Of a stretch of DNA of 64,000 bases, positions 24,941 to 33,317 are shown in pieces. How positions within the stretch are numbered: the first letter of the stretch is position 1; each line of letters begins with the position of its first letter. Origin of the DNA: Caballeronia pedi (GTDB lineage Bacteria > Pseudomonadota > Gammaproteobacteria > Burkholderiales > Burkholderiaceae); assembly GCF_001544915.2 (NCBI RefSeq), contig NZ_FCOE02000018.1, positions 62,001 to 126,000 on the forward strand, given 5' to 3'. Both the position numbers and the translations under genes were made by a program. Below the pieces are notes generated by a model that had not been told where the DNA came from, ran no database searches, and saw only the letters and a program-made list of their open reading frames with translations.

Positions 24941-26142
24941 CAGTTGTAAGACAGGCCCATGGCCTCGCGTACGTCGCGCATGGTCTCGACGGCGAACTTG
25001 CGCGCCTTGTCGCAGCCGTCCGCGACGATCGCGCGCAACAGCGACGGATCGTCCATGTACTTCTGCGCGCGTTCCAGCATGGGCTGCTGCTCGCGCAGAA
25101 TGCCCTCGATCACCGGCTGCTTGCATTCCAGACAGCCGATGCCCGCGCTGCGACAGCCCTTCTGGACCCATTCGTGGGTCTTTTCGTCGGTGTAGACCTG
25201 ATGCAGTTGCCAGACCGGGCACTTGTCCGGATCGCCCGGATCGGTGCGGCGCACGCGCGCCGGGTCGGTCGGCATCCTGCGGACCTTCTGCTCGATCGTC
25301 GCGGCGTCCTCGCGCAGGCCGATGGTGTTGCCGTAGGACTTCGACATCTTCTGCCCGTCGAGGCCCGGCATGCGCGACGCTTCGGTCAGCAGCACCTGCG
25401 GCTCGACGAGGATGAGCTTGCGCGCCCCTTCGAGATAGCCGAACAGCCGCTCGCGATCGTTCATCGACAGGCTTTGCGACTCCTGCAACATCGCGCGCGC
25501 CTGTTCGAGCGCCTCGTCGTCGCCTTCCTGCTGATACGCGACGCGCAGTTCGTGATACAGCTTCGCGCGCTTGCCGCCGAGTTTTTTCGCCGCGTCGAGC
25601 GCCTTCTCTTCGAAATCCGCTTCCTTGCCGTACAGATAATTGAAGCGGCGCGCGATCTCGCGCGTCATTTCGACGTGCGGCACCTGATCCTCGCCGACCG
25701 GCACGAGCGACGCGCGATACAGCAGGATGTCCGCCGCCATCAGCACCGGATAACCGAGAAAGCCGTAGGTCGACAGATCCTTCTCGCGCAGCTTTTCGAT
25801 CTGCTCTTTATAGGTCGGCACGCGTTCGAGCCAGCCGAGCGGCGTACCCATGCCGAGCAGCAGCGAAAGCTCGGCGTGCTCGGGCACGCGGCTCTGGATG
25901 AAGAGCGTCGCCTGCGCCGGATCGATGCCCGATGCCAGCCAGTCGATCAGCACTTCCCAGACGTTTTTCTCGATGACCTCGGGCGTCTCGTAGTGCGTCG
26001 TGAGCGCGTGCCAGTCGACCACCGCGAAGAAGCACGGGTATTCGGACTGCAGCCGCACCCAGTTTTTCAGCACGCCGTGGTAGTGGCCGAGGTGCAGCGA
26101 CCCGGTGGGCCGCATGCCGGAGAAGATACGGTCAGGGAACAT
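24940..26142 (-). CDS. trpS: Tryptophanyl-tRNA synthetase with Fe-S-type cysteine motif
   Basis: Class I synthetase charging tRNA(Trp). 400 residues against ~334 for the standard bacterial enzyme. The HIGH-equivalent is HLGH (17-20) in RPTGSLHLGHYHG; KMSKS is at 265-269. The extra length comes from an insert around 175-240 and a C-terminal cysteine set: C308, C330, C337 and C340, spacing C-x21-C-x6-C-x2-C. This nearly matches the [4Fe-4S] site (C-x22-C-x6-C-x2-C) of Thermotoga TrpRS near the anticodon-binding region. It follows the M50 protease gene by four bases and is coupled to the methyltransferase gene. Confidence 0.94.
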   Translation of the reverse strand: MFPDRIFSGMRPTGSLHLGHYHGVLKNWVRLQSEYPCFFAVVDWHALTTHYETPEVIEKNVWEVLIDWLASGIDPAQATLFIQSRVPEHAELSLLLGMGTPLGWLERVPTYKEQIEKLREKDLSTYGFLGYPVLMAADILLYRASLVPVGEDQVPHVEMTREIARRFNYLYGKEADFEEKALDAAKKLGGKRAKLYHELRVAYQQEGDDEALEQARAMLQESQSLSMNDRERLFGYLEGARKLILVEPQVLLTEASRMPGLDGQKMSKSYGNTIGLREDAATIEQKVRRMPTDPARVRRTDPGDPDKCPVWQLHQVYTDEKTHEWVQKGCRSAGIGCLECKQPVIEGILREQQPMLERAQKYMDDPSLLRAIVADGCDKARKFAVETMRDVREAMGLSYN

Positions 26143-26146
26143 GATC

Positions 26147-26812
26147 TTATGGGAATAGTGAAGCGAGGGGATTCAGAATGGCCGACACCGCCGTATAGCC
26201 GACGTTCACGAGCGGCCCGAGCCAGAAGCGCGTCAGCACGCCGGTCACGACGAGCGCCATGACGATGAAGAAGCCGTACGGTTCGAGCTTCGAAAACGCG
26301 ATCGACGCGCGCACCGGCAACAGCGCCATGACGACGCGGCCGCCGTCGAGGGGCGGCAAGGGAAAGAGATTCAGCACGCCGAGCACCAGATTCACGCCGA
26401 CGCCCGCCGCCGCCATGCGCGTGAAAAACGGTTCGTCGACATGAAAGGCCGCGAGCAGCACCGCGATCACGCCCCAGACGATCGCCTGCACGAAGTTGCT
26501 GCCGGGGCCCGCCGCGGCGACCCAGAGACTGCCCCAGCGCGGATTGCGCAGATTGCCGAAGGCCACCGGCACGGGCTTCGCGTAGCCGAACATGAAGGCC
26601 CCGCTCGTCACGAAATACAGGACGATCGGAATCACGATCGTGCCGATCGGGTCGATGTGGCGCATCGGATTCATGGAAACGCGGCCCAGCACGTAGGCCG
26701 TGTTGTCGCCGAGCAGTCGCGCGGCGTAGCCATGCGCGGCCTCGTGCAGCGTGATCGCGAAGATCACCGGGAGCGCGTAGACCGCGATGGTTTGTATCAG
26801 GGAGGAGTCCAT
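26147..26812 (-). CDS. Site-2-protease-like M50 membrane metallopeptidase
   Basis: 221-residue integral membrane protein. HEAAH at residues 23-27 is the HExxH zinc motif inside the first membrane segment (FAITLHEAAHGYAARLLGD); LFPLPPLDGGRVVMALLP supplies the third ligand in the conserved DG motif. About five hydrophobic segments; there is no PDZ domain, unlike RseP. This is the short family found widely beside trpS in beta-proteobacteria; its substrate is unknown. The start MDSSLIQTIAVYALPV is chosen over a 30-codon upstream extension rich in arginine. Confidence 0.85.
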   Translation of the reverse strand: MDSSLIQTIAVYALPVIFAITLHEAAHGYAARLLGDNTAYVLGRVSMNPMRHIDPIGTIVIPIVLYFVTSGAFMFGYAKPVPVAFGNLRNPRWGSLWVAAAGPGSNFVQAIVWGVIAVLLAAFHVDEPFFTRMAAAGVGVNLVLGVLNLFPLPPLDGGRVVMALLPVRASIAFSKLEPYGFFIVMALVVTGVLTRFWLGPLVNVGYTAVSAILNPLASLFP

Positions 26813-26942
26813 GGGGCGGTATTGTAGCAAGCGGGCAGGTCGAATCAGACGCGCGCGACGGCGCCGGGCGCGCACTATTTCGCCCATGATGTGCGATGAC
26901 ACTTAGTCGGGTCTTACGCCCGTGTGCGTTACAGCACGGCGC

Positions 26943-27572
26943 TTACGCCGTGAGCCCGAACGGTTCGAGACTGCCTCTCCCCGCGCGCACGAGCACTGGC
27001 TCCCCCGATGAAAGATCGATCACCGTCGACGGCTCCGCCGGGCACGCGCCGGCATCGATCACGAGCTCGACCTGCTTTTCCAGCCGTTCGCGGATTTCCT
27101 CGGCGTCGTTGAGCGGCTCGGTGTCCGGCGGCAGGATCAGCGTCGAGGCGAGCAGCGGCTCGCCGAGCGCTTCCAGCAACGCCAGCGTGATCGCATGATC
27201 CGGCACGCGCAGCCCGATGGTCTTGCGCGACGGGTGCGACAGCCGGCGCGGCACTTCCTTGGTCGCCTGCAGCACGAATACGTAAGGCCCGGGCGTCACC
27301 GACTTGATCAGCCGGTACTGCTGGTTGTCGACCATCGCGAAATTCGACAGTTCGGAGAGATCGCGCACGAGCAGCGACAGCAGTTGCTTGTCGTCGATAC
27401 CGCGAACGCGCCGCAATCGCTCGACGGCGTCCTTGTCGTCGAGATGGCATCCGAGCGCGTAGCTTGAATCCGTCGGCAACGCGACGAGACCGCCGTCCTT
27501 GATGATCTGCACGGCCTGATTGATGAGCCGCGGCTGCGGATTGTCGGGGTGAATGCGAAAAAATTGAGACAT
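26943..27572 (-). CDS. YciO/Sua5/YrdC-family protein
   Basis: 209 residues with the YrdC fold. NQAVQIIKDGGLVALPTDSS is the nucleotide-binding N-terminal block; KSVTPGPYVFVLQATKEVPR and TIGLRVPDH follow. In E. coli TsaC makes threonylcarbamoyl-AMP for the t6A tRNA modification, while YciO is a paralogue whose role is less clear. The KxR-type signature and the neighbouring PHP gene (E. coli yciV lies beside yciO) favour YciO rather than TsaC. The gene lies 150 bases downstream of the PHP gene. Confidence 0.85.
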   Translation of the reverse strand: MSQFFRIHPDNPQPRLINQAVQIIKDGGLVALPTDSSYALGCHLDDKDAVERLRRVRGIDDKQLLSLLVRDLSELSNFAMVDNQQYRLIKSVTPGPYVFVLQATKEVPRRLSHPSRKTIGLRVPDHAITLALLEALGEPLLASTLILPPDTEPLNDAEEIRERLEKQVELVIDAGACPAEPSTVIDLSSGEPVLVRAGRGSLEPFGLTA

Positions 27573-27722
27573 GGCGACGCCTTATTGTTTCGATCGTTAT
27601 CGCGAAGGCCGGGCGCGGCGCGGATCCACGCGCGAGCGCGCCTGACGCGATGTGCGTGCGGAAAATCACCGGTGATGCAAAGACCGTGCGCGCGAGGAAG
27701 AAAAACGCGCGCCGAAAGAGCC

Positions 27723-28556
27723 CTACAGCCAGCGCTCCCAGACGGGCGTGAGATCGTCGGGCAGCGGCGGAAGCCGGCCGAGATCGACACGTCCTTCGCC
27801 CGTGCCGTGGAAGTCCGAGCCGCGCGACGCCTCGAAGCCGTAACGGCGCGCGACATCCGCGTACTCGCGGTACTGGTCGGGCGTGTGGCTGCCCGTCACG
27901 ACTTCGATGGCACGGCCGCCGAGCTGGATGAACTCGTCGAAGAGCGCAGCGAATTCGACCGGCGTGTAATCGTAGCGGCCCGGATGCGCGATGATCGGTT
28001 CGCCCCCCGCATCCTTGATCCATTTCACGGCGTCCGCGAGCTTCGCCCAGCGATGCCCGACGAAACCGGGCTTGCCGTCGCCGAGATAGCGCGAGAACAC
28101 GTCCGAAGTGGACTGCGCGTAACCCGCCTCCACCAGATACCGCGCGAAGTGGGTGCGCGAAATCATGTCGGGGTCGTCGGTGAAGCGCAGCGCGTTCTTG
28201 TAGCAATCCGGAATGCCGATCGCCGCGAGCGCCTCGCCGATGGCCACGCCGCGCGCCGCGCGCCCGTCGCGAGTGCATTCGAGCCCCTTGAGCAGCGCCT
28301 CGTTGTTCGGATCGACGTTCATGCCGACGATATGCACCGTGCGCGATGCCCACGTCACCGAAATCTCGACGCCCGGCAGATAGCCCATGCCGAGCGCCTC
28401 GGCGGCCTTGCGCGCTTCGTCCTGCCCGCCCAGTTGATCGTGATCCGTGAGCGACCACAGCGTCACGCCGTTCGCGTGCGCGCGCGCCGCAACCTCGGCG
28501 GGCGCGAACCGGCCGTCGGAAACGGTGGAATGGCAATGCAGATCGGCGTTCATCAT
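27723..28556 (-). CDS. PHP-domain phosphatase/exonuclease, YciV (RNase AM)-like
   Basis: PHP-domain metalloenzyme. NADLHCHSTVSDG opens with the first metal motif HxH; SLTDHDQLGG, GVEISVTW, GEPIIAHPGRYDYTP and RGSDFHGTGEG carry the remaining ligands. In E. coli the relative YciV (TrpH, RNase AM) removes 5' nucleotides from short RNAs and also hydrolyses 3',5'-nucleoside bisphosphates. The double ATG at 28556/28553 is taken as the start (277 residues); GTG 28577 is possible. It leads the yciV-yciO-like pair. Confidence 0.85.
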   Translation of the reverse strand: MMNADLHCHSTVSDGRFAPAEVAARAHANGVTLWSLTDHDQLGGQDEARKAAEALGMGYLPGVEISVTWASRTVHIVGMNVDPNNEALLKGLECTRDGRAARGVAIGEALAAIGIPDCYKNALRFTDDPDMISRTHFARYLVEAGYAQSTSDVFSRYLGDGKPGFVGHRWAKLADAVKWIKDAGGEPIIAHPGRYDYTPVEFAALFDEFIQLGGRAIEVVTGSHTPDQYREYADVARRYGFEASRGSDFHGTGEGRVDLGRLPPLPDDLTPVWERWL

Positions 28557-28640
28557 CGGCTTTTGGATATCACTCACATTCTAACTGTAACGGCATGACA
28601 CGCCAGTTATGTAGTTCCTTCGTACCGGCTGCCGCGCCGC

Positions 28641-29525
28641 TCACGCGCAGAACGATTCGATCAGCGCCGCGACGCGCTCCGGCTGATCGTGATGGATCAT
28701 GTGACCGGCGCCCTCGACGATTTCCTCGCGCCAGTCGGGAAATGCGGCGAAGCGCGTCTTGAATTCGGCGACGGGCGTCTGGCCCGCGAAGGTCGCGAGC
28801 GTCGGCGAGTCCTTCGCCTCGACGTGCAGCACCGGCGCCGTGACGCGCGCCCAGGCTGCGCTGACTTCATCCAGCCGGTACAAGTTCGGCCCACGCAACT
28901 TGTGCGCCGGATCGGCGAGCAGATGAAAGCGGCCGTCCGCTTCCTCGCGCGACCAATGCTGCGCGAGGAAGCGCGCGCGGGCGAGCGGCAGGCGCGGATT
29001 CGTGCGGATCAGCCGATCGGCCACTTCGTCGAGGCTCGCGTAGCTGCGCAGTTCGGGTGGCACGCGCAGATCGTCGAGCCATTGGCCGATGCGCCCCGGT
29101 GACTGCGATGCGCGCGCCGCCGGCAATCCGAAGCCTTCCAGGTCGACCACGCGCCGCACGCGCTCGGGCCGCACGCCCGCGTACAGCAGAGCGACGTTCG
29201 CGCCCATGCTGTGACCGACGAGATTCACTCGCGCGCCGGGCGAGTAGTGATCGAGCAGCACGTCGAGATCGGCGAGATAGTCCGGAAAGTAGTAATGGCC
29301 GCCGCCCTTCTCCGCGACCGGCCAGTCCGACAATCCGAAGCCGCGCGCGTCGGGCGCGAGCACCTGCCAGTTACCGGCAAGCGCATCGACGACGAACTGG
29401 AACGACGCGGCGACGTCCATCCAGCCGTGCAGCATGAAGAGCATCGGGGCGTCGGGCGCGCCCCAGCGGCGCACATGCAAGCCCACGCCGCGCGCATCGA
29501 CGAATTCGGAGCGCGATTCATTCAT
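28641..29525 (-). CDS. Alpha/beta hydrolase
   Basis: 294-residue alpha/beta-fold hydrolase. The oxyanion region is LFMLHGWMDVAASF, the nucleophile elbow NLVGHSMGANVAL puts the catalytic serine at S106, and the histidine lies in VEGAGHMIHHDQPERV near residue 275. The opening SEFVDARGVGLHVRRWG is typical of soluble ester or epoxide-type hydrolases. Substrate unknown. It is transcribed in the same direction as the PHP gene, which follows 84 bases downstream. Confidence 0.85.
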   Translation of the reverse strand: MNESRSEFVDARGVGLHVRRWGAPDAPMLFMLHGWMDVAASFQFVVDALAGNWQVLAPDARGFGLSDWPVAEKGGGHYYFPDYLADLDVLLDHYSPGARVNLVGHSMGANVALLYAGVRPERVRRVVDLEGFGLPAARASQSPGRIGQWLDDLRVPPELRSYASLDEVADRLIRTNPRLPLARARFLAQHWSREEADGRFHLLADPAHKLRGPNLYRLDEVSAAWARVTAPVLHVEAKDSPTLATFAGQTPVAEFKTRFAAFPDWREEIVEGAGHMIHHDQPERVAALIESFCA

Positions 29526-29581
29526 GTGTGATCTCGAATGTAAAAAAGGATGATCGTTCGATTATAGCGACGATGCGCGCG

Positions 29582-30421
29582 CTACGCGGCGTCGTCGAGG
29601 CCGGCGAGCGCGCGCAGTTCCGCTTCGTCGAAACCGGCCTCGCGGCGCGCCTCGAAGTTGAACGGGCCGCGCAGCTTCGGCGCGTGGTATTGCGCGGCGA
29701 GGCGTTCGTAAGTCGCGTGCGGGTCGAGATTCGCGCCGTCGCACAGAAAACGGAACCAGTGATTGCCGATCAGCACGTGGCCGATCTCATCGCGCAGAAT
29801 CACGTCGAGAATCGCCGCCGATGCGTGATCGCCCGCCTGCGCGAGACGCTTGCGGATTGGCGGCGATGCGTCGAGTCCGCGCGCCTCCAGCGTGCGCGGC
29901 ACGAGCGCCATGCGCGCGAGTACGTCGTCGCGCGTGCGCTGCGCCATTTCCCACAGACCGTCGTGCGCCGGGAAGTCGCCGTATGCGTGGCCGAATTCCG
30001 CGAGACGCGCGCTCAACAGCGAAAAGTGATACGCCTCCTCGGCCGCCACTTTCAACCAATCGAGATAAAATTCACGCGACATCGACGGAAAGCGCCAGAC
30101 TGCGTCGAGCGCGAGATTGATCGCGTTGAACTCGATGTGCGCGAGCGCGTGCAGCAGCACGGCGCGCCCCGCATCCGACTGCATGCTGCGCCGCTTCAGC
30201 GACGACGGCTCGACAAGTTCCGGACGCGCCGGCCGTCCGGGCAGATCGCCGGGTTCTTCGAGCGTGGCCTGCGGATCGATTCGCGTCGGCTCGGCGCGCA
30301 CCGCGTCGAACAGGGCGCGAGCGCGCGCCGCCTTGGTCGCGGGCTCGCGCTCGCGCAGGATGGCGAGCGCCGCGCGGCGCGCGCAGATTTCGGCTTCGGA
30401 GGAAATCACGGGGTCGTGCAT
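29582..30421 (-). CDS. DUF455 ferritin-like protein
   Basis: 279 residues of the DUF455 (COG2833) family, with a ferritin-like helical bundle. LLHALAHIEFNAINLALDA and KVAAEEAYHFSLLSARLAE hold the first E-x-x-H-type ligands; ILRDEIGHVLIGNHWFRFL holds a later pair. The family is related to di-iron oxygenases such as MiaE, so an oxidative di-iron activity is plausible but unproven. It lies divergent from the gamma-carbonic anhydrase and hslO genes and 56 bases upstream of the alpha/beta hydrolase gene. Confidence 0.8.
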   Translation of the reverse strand: MHDPVISSEAEICARRAALAILREREPATKAARARALFDAVRAEPTRIDPQATLEEPGDLPGRPARPELVEPSSLKRRSMQSDAGRAVLLHALAHIEFNAINLALDAVWRFPSMSREFYLDWLKVAAEEAYHFSLLSARLAEFGHAYGDFPAHDGLWEMAQRTRDDVLARMALVPRTLEARGLDASPPIRKRLAQAGDHASAAILDVILRDEIGHVLIGNHWFRFLCDGANLDPHATYERLAAQYHAPKLRGPFNFEARREAGFDEAELRALAGLDDAA

Positions 30422-30625
30422 CGAACTGTCTCAAAAACGGCGTCGAAAATCGCGGTCGCAGCGGACGCTTACAGCAAACAGCTAAAATGGTAATCCAGGC
30501 GAACGCCACGCATCGCGCAACAGTCGGCGCAACGACGACGGCCATGACCGTCGAGCCGCACCGGCAGGCGCGCATTTTAGCGCCGCCAGCGCCCCACCCT
30601 CACGACATCAAGCCCAGGAGACAAA

Positions 30626-31150
30626 GTGGCCATCTACAAACTCGGCGACGACGCCCCGACCATCCACGAAAGCGTGTTTCTCGCGGATACCGCGACCATC
30701 ATCGGCCGCGTGACGCTCGAGGAAAACGCGAGCGTCTGGCCCGGCGCGGCGCTGCGTGGGGATAACGAGCCGATCGTCGTCGGGCGCGGCAGCAACGTGC
30801 AGGAAGGCGCCGTGCTGCATGCCGATCCCGGTTTTCCTCTGACGATAGGGAACGATGTCACCGTCGGCCATCAGGCGATGCTGCACGGCTGCACGATCAA
30901 GGAAGGCGCGCTCATCGGCATCCAGGCCGTGGTCTTGAATGGTGCGGTAATCGGCCGCAACTGTCTGGTTGGCGCGGGCGCCGTCGTCACCGAAGGCAAG
31001 GTGTTCCCGGACAACACGCTGATTCTCGGCTCGCCCGCGAAGGCGGTGCGTGAAATCGGCGAGGCGGATATCGCCCGCATGCGCGCGGCCACGGCGAGTT
31101 ATGCCGACCGGCGCGAATATTACAAGGCGCAGCTCGTACGCATAGGCTGA
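30626..31150 (+). CDS. Gamma-carbonic-anhydrase-family protein (YrdA-like)
   Basis: 174-residue left-handed beta helix of hexapeptide repeats. SVWPGAALRGDNEPIVVGRG and NVQEGAVLHADPGFPLTIGN, then VTVGHQAMLHGCTI, carry the three zinc histidines of gamma-class carbonic anhydrases. RGD near residue 45 is a family hallmark. YrdA/CaiE-type members have weak or unknown carbonic anhydrase activity. The start is GTG 30626 with AGGAG five bases upstream. The divergent region with the DUF455 gene holds TAAAAT near 30483 as a weak -10. hslO follows 54 bases downstream. Confidence 0.9.
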   Translation: MAIYKLGDDAPTIHESVFLADTATIIGRVTLEENASVWPGAALRGDNEPIVVGRGSNVQEGAVLHADPGFPLTIGNDVTVGHQAMLHGCTIKEGALIGIQAVVLNGAVIGRNCLVGAGAVVTEGKVFPDNTLILGSPAKAVREIGEADIARMRAATASYADRREYYKAQLVRIG

Positions 31151-31204
31151 AACATCGGCTGAAACCCGGAAGAACGGGCGAGCCTCAATACCCAAGGAAG
31201 AGTT

Positions 31205-32155
31205 GTGAACGACCAGTTGCAGAAATTCATGTTCAACGCGGCGCCCGTGCGCGGCGAGATCGTCTCATTGCGCCACACGTGGCAGGAAGTGCTCGCGCGC
31301 CGCGCCTATCCGGCGGCCGTGCGCAACGTGCTCGGCGAAATGATGGCGGCGTGCGCGCTGCTGTCGGCGAACCTCAAGTTCGACGGCACGCTCGTCATGC
31401 AGATCTACGGCGACGGCCCGGTGAAGATGCTGGTCGTGCAGTGCGATTCGAGTCTCGCGTTGCGCGCCACCGCGAAGCTCGCCGAAGGCGCGGAGAGCGA
31501 GCTCGACAACGAGATTTCGCTCGCCGAACTCCTGAACCGTCATGGGCGCGGCCGCTGCGTCATCACGCTCGATCCCACTGACAAAAAGCCGGGTCAGCAA
31601 CCTTATCAGGGCATCGTGCCGCTATCGGGCGAGCACGGCCCGCTTGCGTCGATGGCGGAGGTGCTCGAGCACTACATGCATCACTCCGAACAGCTCGACA
31701 CGCGGCTGTGGCTGGCCGCCGATACCGATCGCGCCGTCGGCATGCTGCTGCAGAAGCTACCGGGCGATGGCGGCATCGTGCCGCATCCGGGCGAGCACGA
31801 CGCCGATACCTGGCAGCGCGTCTGCCATCTCGGCAGCACGCTGTCGACGGCGGAACTGCTGAAGGAAGAGCCGGAGACGGTTTTCAAGCGCCTCTTCTGG
31901 CAAGAGAACGTGCAGCACTTCGAACCCGCGCCGGCGCGCTTCCAGTGCACGTGCTCGCGCGGCAAGGTCGGCGGCATGCTCAAGATGCTCGGCCGCGAGG
32001 AAGTCGACAGCGTGCTCGAGGAGCGCGGCAACGTCGAGGTGCACTGCGAGTTCTGCAATCAGCGCTACGACTTCGACGCCGTCGACGTGGCGCAACTTTT
32101 TGTCGCAAAAGAACTCTCACAAGGCGTGAGTCCGGCGCCCGATCAAAGGCACTGA
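31205..32155 (+). CDS. hslO: Redox-regulated holdase chaperone Hsp33
   Basis: Cytosolic chaperone that is inactive when its zinc-bound cysteines are reduced and unfolds into a holdase under oxidative stress. 316 residues. The redox switch is C-x-C near 247 (FQCTCSRGKVG) and C-x-x-C near 281 (VHCEFCNQRYDF). The N-terminal domain opens DQLQKFMFNAAPVRGEIVSL. Start GTG 31205 with AAGGAAG upstream. The pairing with the carbonic-anhydrase-like gene and the divergent di-iron protein suggests an oxidative-stress neighbourhood. Confidence 0.95.
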   Translation: MNDQLQKFMFNAAPVRGEIVSLRHTWQEVLARRAYPAAVRNVLGEMMAACALLSANLKFDGTLVMQIYGDGPVKMLVVQCDSSLALRATAKLAEGAESELDNEISLAELLNRHGRGRCVITLDPTDKKPGQQPYQGIVPLSGEHGPLASMAEVLEHYMHHSEQLDTRLWLAADTDRAVGMLLQKLPGDGGIVPHPGEHDADTWQRVCHLGSTLSTAELLKEEPETVFKRLFWQENVQHFEPAPARFQCTCSRGKVGGMLKMLGREEVDSVLEERGNVEVHCEFCNQRYDFDAVDVAQLFVAKELSQGVSPAPDQRH

Positions 32156-32318
32156 GCGCGCCGCAAGGCCTGTTACAGCGGGCGCTGCGACGTGTTCATC
32201 CCAGGCGGCGGAGCACGGCGCGCGGTCGTCGCGCCCACCCGCGGCGGGTGTTCGATCCACCCTGCCGCGCGCTATGATTGGAGTCTTGCTTAGTTGTCCG
32301 ACCCGCTGGAGGTCGCAA

Positions 32319-32669
32319 ATGAAAACCGCAACGCTCAACTGGAAATTGCTGCCGTGCCTCGCCGGTGTCGCGCTCGTCGCCGGCTGCATGATGGACCCGC
32401 CCGGCCCCTCGCCCATCTATAGCCGCCTGCCCGATACCCCGCCGGCGGTCCAGCAAACGCTCACGCCGCAGCAGCAGATGGAACGCTACAACGCCATCGA
32501 CAAGCAGGCGCTGAACGAATCGCAGCAGGCCGCGGCCGCGGGCAATGCCGCCAAGACGATGTCGCAGTTCTCTGCGCCCATGCCGGTGTCGGTCTACGGC
32601 GGATATTCGAGCGGCGGCTGGGGCGGGCCTTACTGGGGCACAGGCGTCGGAGTCGGCACCTGGTGGTGA
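32319..32669 (+). CDS. Small lipoprotein
   Basis: 116 residues. The signal peptide MKTATLNWKLLPCLAGVALV has a lipobox VAGC, lipidated at C23 (VAGCMMDPPGP). The mature part has a Gln/Ala-rich helical stretch (LTPQQQMERYNAIDKQALNE) and a Gly/Trp/Tyr tail (GGYSSGGWGGPYWGTG). GGAGG lies 7 bases before the ATG at 32319. I recognise no family beyond a Burkholderia exported lipoprotein. It is followed by a perfect terminator. Confidence 0.8.
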   Translation: MKTATLNWKLLPCLAGVALVAGCMMDPPGPSPIYSRLPDTPPAVQQTLTPQQQMERYNAIDKQALNESQQAAAAGNAAKTMSQFSAPMPVSVYGGYSSGGWGGPYWGTGVGVGTWW

Positions 32670-32681
32670 GCGAAGCCGGAT

Positions 32682-32716
32682 AAAAAATGGCGCGATCTAT
32701 GATCGCGCCATTTTTT
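32682..32716. terminator. Bidirectional terminator
   Basis: Perfect 16-bp inverted repeat, AAAAAATGGCGCGATC and its complement, around a TAT loop, between the plus-strand lipoprotein and minus-strand ftsB. It ends both transcripts. Confidence 0.92.
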
Positions 32717-32738
32717 TGTTCCGAACAAAGCCACCGCG

Positions 32739-33203
32739 CTATTGCGGCGCGCCCTGCTTTTTCTTCGCTTCAGCCGCTTTTTCCTTCTGCGCCTTTTTGT
32801 CCAGATCGCGCAATTCCTGCTTCGAACGCGAAACCGGATTCGGCACCACGCGCAACGGCGCCGCCGAGACCTGCCCGCGCGTCGAGCCGTTCATGCCCGG
32901 CACGTTGGCGGAATTGACAGGCGCGGTGGAATTCGGCGAAACGAACTGCACGAACACCTCGCTGTCCTTCACCATGCCCATCTCGTAGCGCGCGCGCTCT
33001 TCCACGGCCGCGGTGCCGCTTTGCAAGTCTTGCACTTCGCCCTGAACGCGCTCATTGCGCAATCTCAGGTTCGTGTTCTTGTCGGTCTGCTGCGCGAGCT
33101 GCTGCTGCAATTCATGCACGCGCAGCCAGCCGCCGTGCCCCCACCAGAGCGGGTATTGGATCAGCACCAGCAACAGAACCAGAACGACAGTTACGAGCCG
33201 CAT
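32739..33203 (-). CDS. ftsB: Cell division protein FtsB with extended C-terminus
   Basis: Bitopic inner-membrane protein of the FtsQBL complex that signals to the septal peptidoglycan synthase. The membrane segment is about residues 3-20 (LVTVVLVLLLVLIQYPLWWG), followed by a coiled coil (ELQQQLAQQTDKNTNLRLRN) and the conserved VEERARYEMGMVKDSEVFVQ. FtsB is ~100 residues in E. coli; this is 154, with a tail ending in a charged Lys/Glu-rich segment. eno directly upstream is its normal neighbour; the eno stop is 114 bases away. Confidence 0.92.
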   Translation of the reverse strand: MRLVTVVLVLLLVLIQYPLWWGHGGWLRVHELQQQLAQQTDKNTNLRLRNERVQGEVQDLQSGTAAVEERARYEMGMVKDSEVFVQFVSPNSTAPVNSANVPGMNGSTRGQVSAAPLRVVPNPVSRSKQELRDLDKKAQKEKAAEAKKKQGAPQ

Positions 33204-33317
33204 TCACGTAGCCGAAATAAGCGCCGCCCCGCGGCGGGAAACCGTTGGGCGGCGGGCTTCAAAAGATGACGCTTCAAAGACGCCTTAGCGTCCTTATCGA
33301 CCAAAGCGGCGAAAGCT

